Shown piece by piece: positions 1 through 5,633 of a stretch of DNA of 6,169 bases. The DNA is from CAYNTG01 sp964400105 (GTDB lineage: Bacteria; UBP14; UBA6098), in contig CAYNTG010000109.1 of assembly GCA_964400105.1 (NCBI GenBank), positions 1 through 6,169 on the forward strand, written 5' to 3'. A model generated the notes under the pieces. That model worked only from the letters and a program-made list of their open reading frames with translations, made no database searches and had not been told where the DNA came from. The position numbers were made by a program, and so were the translations under genes. Numbering within the stretch: the stretch's first letter is position 1; every line of letters starts with the position of its first letter.

Positions 1-27
1 TTATTAAGGGGGTTTTTCGAGGCGGCG

Positions 28-50
28 ATTGTGCCTGCCCTACGAATTGA
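28..50 (+). repeat. Partial copy of palindromic intergenic repeat (right end only)
   Basis: The segment ends in CCCTACGAATTGA (38-50), which recurs exactly at 131-143. The preceding bases GATTGTGCCTGC look like the right arm of a palindromic intergenic repeat, but no matching left arm (a GTAGGGGCAGG-type sequence) is visible upstream within the window. It is probably a truncated copy of the element at 70-143. The family assignment is inferred from shared ends only. Confidence 0.5.
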
Positions 51-69
51 CAACACGAACGAAAAACCT

Positions 70-143
70 GTAGTGGCATGGTGACGACATGCCCGTCGTG
101 GAAATTGCAACGGGTTTGCCGGTGTCAAACCCCTACGAATTGA
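70..143. repeat. REP/MITE-like palindromic intergenic repeat with two nested hairpins
   Basis: GTAG (70-73) can pair with CTAC (133-136), enclosing two hairpins: GGCATG (75-80) with CATGCC (88-93), 7-nt loop, and GGGTTTG (112-118) with CAAACCC (126-132), also a 7-nt loop. An alternative stem ACGAC (84-88)/GTCGT (95-99) competes with the first hairpin. The unit ends in the same 13-mer as the copy at 38-50. No open reading frame lies inside it. The architecture fits a non-coding, structure-forming intergenic repeat; mobility is not shown. Confidence 0.55.
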
Positions 144-163
144 AAATGTGGCAATTATCTTTC

Positions 164-186
164 GCAGGGGAACGCCCCCGATCTGC
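164..186 (-). terminator. Bulged hairpin downstream of the sensor kinase gene, possible terminator
   Basis: Read on the minus strand, this lies about 30 nt past the kinase stop codon. GCAG (186-183) pairs with CTGC (167-164), and a G-rich arm (179-177) pairs with CCC (170-168), giving a stem of about 7 bp with a 3-nt bulge. The 3' flank on that strand is GAAAGATAATT, not a run of T, so an intrinsic terminator is only weakly supported. It could instead be a 3'-end stabilising hairpin or part of the neighbouring repeat cluster. Confidence 0.3.
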
Positions 187-216
187 AAGGAAGTTTTTCA
201 GAAATCTAAATATCTG

Positions 217-2697
217 TCAGCCCGTCCTCGGGCCGAGAACCTCGGCGAGCTTCCTCGCGATTTGAGATGCCTTGAACGGCTTTTCGATAAATCCCGCGAG
301 TCCCCCGGACATAATCTCCAATTTCTCTTGCTCGTCGGCATAACCGGTAACAACGATGACCGGGATTTCCGACCAGAACTCCTGAATCTTCTTAAAAGTT
401 TCCCATCCGGAAAGCCCCGGCATTACCATGTCGAGAAGGATAACATCGATTTCGACCTCGCCGTCCGCGAGGAATTCGATTGCCTCGACCCCGGTCGAGG
501 CCTGGATTGTCCGGTAACCGAGCTGTTCGAGGATGCTCGAAATGACGCTCTGGATAATCTCTTCGTCATCGACGATCATAACCGTTTTATCTGTGGGGGT
601 GATGATTTCGAGGTCGGCGAGCTGGCCGACCTTCTCCGGCTCGATCTCGACGACCGGAAAGAATACGCGCGTCGTGGTTCCCTCGTTGGGTTTGCTCGCG
701 ATGTCGATTATTCCGTCGTGGGAGGTTACGATGCTGTATGTGATAGCGAGGTCGAGCCCCGATCCCTCGCCGCCCCTCTTCGTTTTGAAGAACGGATCGA
801 ACAAATGTGGGATAATCGCCGGATCGATACCGCGGCCTGAGTCCCTGATAACAAGCTCGACATTCTCGCCGGGCAATATCCCCGGATGGTCGCGTGCGAA
901 CCTCTCGTCGGCGGAGAAGTTGTTTGTTTGAATGAGGATTTCGCCGCCGTCGGGCATTGCGTCCTGTGCGTTTAGAATGAGATTGATAACCGCCTGTTTA
1001 AGCTGGGATGGATCGCCGTAGATTGCGCCGAGTTTGCCCGAAAGCTCCTTTCGAATGGTGATTTTTTTTGAAAGGATTCGTTCGAGAAAATCTATCGATC
1101 CATCGACGATTTCGTTGAGATCGATGAAATCGAATACCATCTTGCCATGGTGCGCGTATTCCATGAGATTCTTCGTGAGACGAGCCGCCTTTTCAGCCGA
1201 ATTAAGGACGATATTCAGGTATGCCTCGACCTCTTTTTTGTTGTCGCAATTTTCCATGGCGAGTTCGGCGGCGCCGAATATCGCCTCGAGGATATTATTA
1301 AAATCGAGCGCGACGCCTCCGGCGAGAACGCCCAATGATTCGAGCTTTTCGTTCTTAGACAGCCTCGACAGGAAGCGGTTACGCTCTGTAATATCGCGGA
1401 TAACACTGATAATAATGTCATCCTCGCCGTGGACGAGACGGCTCGATACATCGATATCGATGCGCTCTCCATCGACCGCCACGAATCGCGACTCGAAATG
1501 AACGCTGTCGCCGCGTTTCATCCATGCGAGTTGGCGCAGCGAAATCTCACGAAGCTCGATATCGAATAGGGTATGGATCGACATGGAAAAAAGTTCCTCG
1601 GCGGAAAGGCCGGTGATCTGTTCGGCAGACGGATTTGCCTGAATGATCTTGCCGTCGATCGTTGTGATGAAGATCGCATCGTTGGTGTTTTCGAAGAGCA
1701 GATTGAATCGATTCTGACTGTTAAACTGCGGGCTTTCGCTTTTGAAAATTATAATCTGCGCACATATCTCCGCAAAATGGCCGTAAAGCACTGTCAAATC
1801 GACGATTCGGCTATTACCGGAGAGCGAAAAAAGCCTCGCGGAAATGATTTTCGTCGAGAAACCATTGTCGCACGACTTGTCGAGTATCGATCTTATCCTG
1901 CTGCGGTCGTCGGGGTCGAATATATCGAAGAACGGGCTTGAGATAAGCCTCTCGGCCTGAGTGCCGACGAGATTTACGAGTGGAGCGTTGACAAATTCTA
2001 TTACGCCGTCCGCGACGATGGCGCACGGGTCCGATATTTTTTCCGAGAAATCGATCAAAAGTTTGAAAATAAGCTCATCGATTCGATCGGTTTCGTCGTG
2101 CTTTTCGACAGGTGTGAATACCGTTCGGATTGCCGGACTGCCATCGATGGAGAAAGCCGTGCATTTCATTGAAAAGGTGTGAGCATCGCCGCTGCAGTCG
2201 ATCAATTGGATATCTGCGGTGCCCGTTTTGTCGGGGGATGTCTCGCAAAATTGGAGGACATTCTCGATTATCGACCTGTCGGAGATATGAACCAGATCCT
2301 CGATATTGGCGGGCATTTCGCAGTCGGGGCCGTAGCCCAAAAGATTTTCGACGTTCCCGGAAAGTCGAATTATCCGCCCTTCTATGTCGAACAACGCTAC
2401 GATATCCGTGATGCCGTCGAGCGATAATATTAGATCCATTCGCTGTCTCTCAATTTCGATAGCGGCGCGAAGCTCGGCCTCACTCGAACTCGAAAGAACC
2501 CGGTGAAGATACTCGAATATCCCGGCGGAGATCGCTATGAACATCCCGAAAGCGACGAATAGGATAAGCGGTTCTTCCACGCCGAGAAGCAGCAGAACTA
2601 CACATGCGAGCATGGAAAGCAGAATAATCACGATAGCCATGCCGATGCGCACGGACGACTTCTGGACTAATTCGTTTTTGTTTTTATCTTTGGCCAT
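217..2697 (-). CDS. Membrane-bound PAS hybrid histidine kinase-like protein with degenerate kinase core
   Basis: 826 residues from the ATG at 2697. An in-frame TTG at 2712 would add five; neither start has a clear ribosome site. Order: two transmembrane helices (about 16-39 and 43-64, short turn between, so no sizeable sensor outside the membrane), PAS-like regions (about 78-195, 204-320, 331-440, the last ending IRDITER), DHp helix (446-520), ATPase domain (N box around 572-581, DSGRGI 619-624, FDPFF 633-637) and receiver (703-822). The receiver has all expected residues: Asp710/Asp711, phospho-acceptor Asp756, Thr784, Lys806. The H-box reads GGVALDFNN, with Leu464 where this family has the phosphorylated His. 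The lid reads GSGLDLA, with Asp649 in place of the usual Gly. Typical relatives autophosphorylate and relay to their receiver; this one probably cannot. A PAS-sensing phosphatase or phospho-receiver is inferred. It is transcribed away from clpB, and its partner is unknown. Confidence 0.93.
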   Translation of the reverse strand: MAKDKNKNELVQKSSVRIGMAIVIILLSMLACVVLLLLGVEEPLILFVAFGMFIAISAGIFEYLHRVLSSSSEAELRAAIEIERQRMDLILSLDGITDIVALFDIEGRIIRLSGNVENLLGYGPDCEMPANIEDLVHISDRSIIENVLQFCETSPDKTGTADIQLIDCSGDAHTFSMKCTAFSIDGSPAIRTVFTPVEKHDETDRIDELIFKLLIDFSEKISDPCAIVADGVIEFVNAPLVNLVGTQAERLISSPFFDIFDPDDRSRIRSILDKSCDNGFSTKIISARLFSLSGNSRIVDLTVLYGHFAEICAQIIIFKSESPQFNSQNRFNLLFENTNDAIFITTIDGKIIQANPSAEQITGLSAEELFSMSIHTLFDIELREISLRQLAWMKRGDSVHFESRFVAVDGERIDIDVSSRLVHGEDDIIISVIRDITERNRFLSRLSKNEKLESLGVLAGGVALDFNNILEAIFGAAELAMENCDNKKEVEAYLNIVLNSAEKAARLTKNLMEYAHHGKMVFDFIDLNEIVDGSIDFLERILSKKITIRKELSGKLGAIYGDPSQLKQAVINLILNAQDAMPDGGEILIQTNNFSADERFARDHPGILPGENVELVIRDSGRGIDPAIIPHLFDPFFKTKRGGEGSGLDLAITYSIVTSHDGIIDIASKPNEGTTTRVFFPVVEIEPEKVGQLADLEIITPTDKTVMIVDDEEIIQSVISSILEQLGYRTIQASTGVEAIEFLADGEVEIDVILLDMVMPGLSGWETFKKIQEFWSEIPVIVVTGYADEQEKLEIMSGGLAGFIEKPFKASQIARKLAEVLGPRTG

Positions 2698-2712
2698 TAA
2701 TAAATCGATCAA

Positions 2713-2741
2713 TTTTCATTTTTATTCAACCATCGTATAAA
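2713..2741 (+). promoter_or_regulatory. Weak upstream plus-strand promoter candidate
   Basis: TTTTCA (2713-2718), 17 nt, then TATAAA (2736-2741). It would start transcription near 2748, producing a long leader for clpB that includes a short Shine-Dalgarno-preceded frame at 2777-2845. It overlaps the opposing kinase promoter candidate, so the two could not fire together easily. Support is hexamer matching only. Confidence 0.25.
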
Positions 2742-2767
2742 ATAATATATTATCCTCTATCAATCAA
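2739..2767 (-). promoter_or_regulatory. Candidate sigma70-type promoter for the sensor kinase gene
   Basis: On the minus strand TTGATT (2767-2762) is followed after 17 nt by TATTTT (2744-2739), about 40 nt before the kinase ATG. Each hexamer matches the consensus at 4 positions or so, in a very AT-rich stretch where chance matches are common. Placement and spacing are the main support. Confidence 0.35.
2742..2753. promoter_or_regulatory. 12-bp perfect palindrome between the divergent genes
   Basis: ATAATATATTAT is a perfect inverted repeat lying inside the overlapping divergent promoter candidates. It is placed where an operator for a dimeric regulator would sit, but AT-only palindromes arise easily by chance, and no second copy was noticed in the window. 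Confidence 0.25.
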
Positions 2768-2817
2768 GGAGAAAAATTGGGTTCTTTGTCGATTTTCTAC
2801 CGGAGGCTGTTTAATAT

Positions 2818-2846
2818 TAGACAAACTGGCGGCGGTTCGATATAAT
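2818..2846 (+). promoter_or_regulatory. Probable sigma70-type promoter of clpB
   Basis: TAGACA (2818-2823; 5 of 6 against TTGACA) and a perfect TATAAT (2841-2846) are separated by exactly 17 nt. This is the best promoter match in the window. It predicts a start near 2853 and a leader of about 80 nt before the clpB ATG. No CIRCE (TTAGCACTC inverted repeat) and no sigma32-type element was seen, so heat induction, usual for clpB, would need another mechanism here. Confidence 0.65.
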
Positions 2847-2855
2847 TATCATAAT

Positions 2856-2894
2856 GCCGAAACGGGTTTTCCCGGAGATCGGCAAAGAGTTTGC
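2856..2894 (+). other. Hairpin-forming 5' leader of clpB
   Basis: GCCGA (2856-2860) pairs with TCGGC (2879-2883), enclosing CGGG-TTTT-CCCG (2863-2874). An adjacent small hairpin GCAAA (2882-2886)/TTTGC (2890-2894) has a 3-nt loop and overlaps the outer stem by two bases, so the two compete. The first structure would sit at the very 5' end of the predicted transcript. No sequence complementary to the clpB ribosome site was seen, so a stabilising 5' hairpin is more likely than an SD-masking switch. Confidence 0.4.
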
Positions 2895-2920
2895 GTAACG
2901 ACGGTTTTAAGGAAATTAAT

Positions 2921-2927
2921 AGAGGAG
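2921..2927 (+). promoter_or_regulatory. Ribosome binding site that fixes the clpB start
   Basis: AGAGGAG lies 5 nt before the ATG at 2933. The frame is open further upstream to a TTG at 2891, but the 14 extra residues have no family counterpart and no ribosome site, so the ATG at 2933 is preferred. Confidence 0.8.
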
Positions 2928-2932
2928 TTCAT

Positions 2933-5542
2933 ATGCCCGAGTTGTCAAAATTTACCGAATCTTCATTGGGATATATTCGCAGGTCTCGTGAAATGGCAAA
3001 GGAAAACCGCAACAGTCAGATCGAACCGATCCACCTTTTGATGCATATTGCGGACGATATGTCCGGGATCGGCGCGAAGCTGCTCGCCATGATGGCGATC
3101 GATCCGTCCGAGGTATTTTTAAAGGCCAAGAATGTCGCCTCGAAGCTGCCGGTTCTGTCGGAGACGCCGGAGGATGTTCGTTTTTCAAACGAGCTTATTA
3201 ACCTTCTCGACAACGCCCAAAAGGAAACGGCGCGTTTCGATGACGATTATGTTTCGGTCGGGCATATCCTGATGGCGATGGTCAAAGAGGATAATACGCA
3301 GGCCGGAGCGATCCTTCGGGATTTCGGCGCGACGGAGGATTACCTGCTTCGAGCGCTCAAGCAGGTTCGAGGACACGTCCGTGTCACCGATACGAATCCT
3401 GAAACGAAATTTCAGGCGCTCGAACAATACGGCATCGATTACACGGAGCTTGCGCGAGGAGGCAAGTTCGACCCGGTGATCGGACGGCAGGATGAGATTC
3501 GGCGCGTAATGAAGGTCCTTTCGAGGCGAAGGAAGAACAATCCGGCGCTTATCGGCGAGCCGGGGGTCGGAAAGACCGCTATCGTCGAGGGCCTCGCACA
3601 GAAGATTGTCGCCGACGATGTGCCGGACAGCCTTCGCGGTGTGAGGCTCGTCCAACTCGATCTCGGACAGTTGATCGCAGGGGCGAAATATCGTGGTGAG
3701 TTCGAGGATCGGCTCAAGGCGTTCGTTCGGGAGGTCGTGGAATCGCATGGCAAAATTATCCTATTCATAGACGAGATGCACACGATCGTCGGAGCAGGCG
3801 CGGCAGAGGGCGCTATCGATGCGTCGAATATGCTAAAACCGCCGCTCGCAAGGGGCGAGCTGCGGGCTATCGGCGCGACGACGTTCGACGAATATCGAAA
3901 GCATATCGAGAAGGACCCAGCACTCGAACGACGGTTCGCTCCGATAATTATCGGGGAGAACAGTGTCGATGAGACGATATCGATCCTTCGAGGCCTGAAG
4001 GAGAAATACGAGCTTCACCACGGAGTTTCTATCACGGACGATGCTTTGGTCGCGGCGGCGAAACTTTCAGATAGATACATCTCCGGGCGGTTTTTGCCCG
4101 ATAAGGCGATAGACCTCGTCGATGAGGCGGCGGCGAATCTTCGCATCGACCTATTCTCGCAGCCTGAGGAACTCGACGAGGTGGAAAAAACAATACAGCA
4201 GCTCGAGATCGAGAAGCGCGGATTGGAGAAGGGGGATAATGCGGAGAAGGTCGGGGGGATCGTTAGGCGTATCGCGGACCTTTCCGAAAAGAGGGACACG
4301 ATACGTGCGCAATGGATCGCGGAGAAAAAGATCATCGATAAGATAGGCAAGATACAGGAGAATATCGATAACGCGAGAACAGAGCTCGAATCTGCCGGGC
4401 GCGATGGAGACCTCGAATCGGCGGCGCGGATAAAATATGGCGCAATTCCGGCCCTCCGGGAAATGCTCCATGAGCAGCGAAGCAGGCTCTCGGATATGCA
4501 TAAAAAAGATGGTTCTATACTCCGCGAGAAGGTCACGGAGGATGATATCGCAGATGTGTTGTCGAGTTGGACGGGGATTCCGGTGGAGCGCCTTACCGAG
4601 GCCGAGGCGGAACGCCTTTTAAAGCTCGAGGTCGAGCTGAAAAGGCGTGTCGTCGGTCAGGATAGGGCTATCGAGGCGGTATCGGATGTGGTGAGAGCGG
4701 CGCGGGTCGGTTTGGCGGACCCGGATCGACCGCTCGGAAGTTTCATCTTTTCCGGAAGCACCGGGATCGGAAAAACGGAGCTGGCAAAGGCGCTCGCGGT
4801 CGCGCTTTTCAACGACGAAAAATCGCTTATTCGGATCGATATGAGCGAGTATATGGAGAAATTCTCGGTGAGCCGGCTCGTAGGCGCGCCCCCAGGTTAC
4901 GTCGGATACGAGGAGGGCGGCCAACTCACGGAAGCGGTGCGAAGGCATCCGTATTCGGTTGTGCTTTTCGACGAGATTGAGAAGGCGCACCCGGAGGTTT
5001 TCAACATGCTGCTTCAGGTCCTCGATGACGGAAGACTCACGGACAATAAGGGCAGGACGGTGAGCTTCAAAAATACAATATTGATAATGACATCGAATAT
5101 CGGAACCAGAATGATAATGGAGCGCACCGCCCTGATTACGCCGGAGACCCGCAACGAGGTGATGGCGGGGGTCGAAAGGGAGCTGATGGAATTGCTTCGA
5201 TCAAAATTTTCTCCGGAGTTTTTAAACCGAATCGACGATATCGTTTTGTTTAAGCCGCTTTTGATCGGGGAGATAGAGGAAATCGTAAAAATGATGTTTG
5301 GGGATTTGGCTGAAAGGCTCGAGGAGCGAGGAATCCATTTGACGTTATCGGAGAAGGCCGCAGAAAGTCTCGCGAAAGATGGCTACGATCCGACATTCGG
5401 CGCGAGACCGGTTCGGCGCGCGATAAACCATATCGTAGGGCGTTCCGTTTCAGAGGCCATTCTCGAAGGGGAGATTGTCGCCGGCGATTCGGCGGTTGTG
5501 GATATAATCGATAGCAAGATAGCTATCGTAAAACTGAACTGA
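2933..5542 (+). CDS. clpB: ATP-dependent chaperone ClpB (protein disaggregase)
   Basis: 869 residues, close to the 857 of E. coli ClpB. ClpB is a cytosolic hexameric AAA+ ring that threads aggregated proteins through its pore, working with DnaK/DnaJ/GrpE. Visible domains: two Clp-N repeats (about 5-148); AAA+ 1 with Walker A GEPGVGKT (208-215), pore-loop Tyr253, Walker B IDE (279-281) and arginines 333/334 in ERRF; coiled-coil middle domain (about 405-530) including a KYG motif with Tyr502, which aligns by eye with E. coli Tyr503; AAA+ 2 with Walker A GSTGIGKT (608-615), pore loop GYVG (655-658), Walker B FDE (679-681), sensor Asn722, LNRID Arg766 and sensor-2 Arg825 in GARP. The full-length middle domain and the lack of an IGF/VGF ClpP-docking loop separate it from ClpC and ClpA. 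Small departure: Walker A2 has Ser where Pro is usual. All catalytic residues are present. Confidence 0.97.
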   Translation: MPELSKFTESSLGYIRRSREMAKENRNSQIEPIHLLMHIADDMSGIGAKLLAMMAIDPSEVFLKAKNVASKLPVLSETPEDVRFSNELINLLDNAQKETARFDDDYVSVGHILMAMVKEDNTQAGAILRDFGATEDYLLRALKQVRGHVRVTDTNPETKFQALEQYGIDYTELARGGKFDPVIGRQDEIRRVMKVLSRRRKNNPALIGEPGVGKTAIVEGLAQKIVADDVPDSLRGVRLVQLDLGQLIAGAKYRGEFEDRLKAFVREVVESHGKIILFIDEMHTIVGAGAAEGAIDASNMLKPPLARGELRAIGATTFDEYRKHIEKDPALERRFAPIIIGENSVDETISILRGLKEKYELHHGVSITDDALVAAAKLSDRYISGRFLPDKAIDLVDEAAANLRIDLFSQPEELDEVEKTIQQLEIEKRGLEKGDNAEKVGGIVRRIADLSEKRDTIRAQWIAEKKIIDKIGKIQENIDNARTELESAGRDGDLESAARIKYGAIPALREMLHEQRSRLSDMHKKDGSILREKVTEDDIADVLSSWTGIPVERLTEAEAERLLKLEVELKRRVVGQDRAIEAVSDVVRAARVGLADPDRPLGSFIFSGSTGIGKTELAKALAVALFNDEKSLIRIDMSEYMEKFSVSRLVGAPPGYVGYEEGGQLTEAVRRHPYSVVLFDEIEKAHPEVFNMLLQVLDDGRLTDNKGRTVSFKNTILIMTSNIGTRMIMERTALITPETRNEVMAGVERELMELLRSKFSPEFLNRIDDIVLFKPLLIGEIEEIVKMMFGDLAERLEERGIHLTLSEKAAESLAKDGYDPTFGARPVRRAINHIVGRSVSEAILEGEIVAGDSAVVDIIDSKIAIVKLN

Positions 5543-5564
5543 CCGAATATCCCTTGCGGTGATT

Positions 5565-5593
5565 TTGACAAAACCATAAAAAATCATTAAACT
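5565..5593 (+). promoter_or_regulatory. Candidate promoter for coaE in the clpB-coaE gap
   Basis: A perfect TTGACA (5565-5570) is followed after 17 nt by TAAACT (5588-5593; 4 of 6). It predicts a start near 5600 and a leader of about 35 nt. No GC-rich hairpin with a T-tract follows clpB, so read-through from clpB could add to expression. Confidence 0.5.
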
Positions 5594-5633
5594 TAGCATA
5601 TATATCTCCTTTTTTAAAATCGAAGGTGGTCGA

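Noticed and set aside
28..143. CRISPR array
   Set aside because: Only two copies of a 13-mer, different flanks, and internal hairpins unlike direct repeats with regular spacers.
148..840. 230-codon plus-strand open frame antisense to the sensor kinase receiver and ATPase region
   Set aside because: It is a shadow of the kinase gene, whose domains and motifs are unmistakable on the other strand. The antisense translation has no recognisable domain, and its start has no ribosome site. The TCGA-rich codon use explains the length.
1034..1501. 155-codon plus-strand open frame antisense to the DHp region
   Set aside because: Low-complexity Ser/Arg-rich translation typical of a reverse-strand shadow; fully inside the kinase gene.
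2684..2719. 11-codon minus-strand mini-frame (ATG at 2719) overlapping the kinase start
   Set aside because: No ribosome site and very short; translational coupling cannot be argued from sequence alone.
2891..2932. N-terminal extension of ClpB from a TTG at 2891
   Set aside because: The ATG at 2933 has AGAGGAG at 5-nt spacing and matches where ClpB proteins begin; the extension overlaps leader hairpins and has no ribosome site.
2853..2932. RNA thermometer (ROSE or fourU type) in the clpB leader
   Set aside because: No CTCC/TCCT-like stretch pairs with AGAGGAG; the only TTTT run near the site gives weak G-U pairing that does not extend.
2698..2932. CIRCE/HrcA operator or sigma32 promoter upstream of clpB
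   Set aside because: Looked for the TTAGCACTC/GAGTGCTAA inverted repeat and for CTTGAA with a CCCCAT-type -10; neither is present.
4015..4536. 173-codon minus-strand open frame inside clpB
   Set aside because: Ser-rich reverse-strand shadow of the charged coiled-coil middle domain of ClpB.
2933..5542. Assignment as ClpC rather than ClpB
   Set aside because: The distance between the DLVDEAAA and WTGIPV motifs matches the long ClpB middle domain, the KYG motif is ClpB-like, and no VGF/IGF ClpP-binding loop lies between AAA+ 2 sensor 1 and the LNRID motif.
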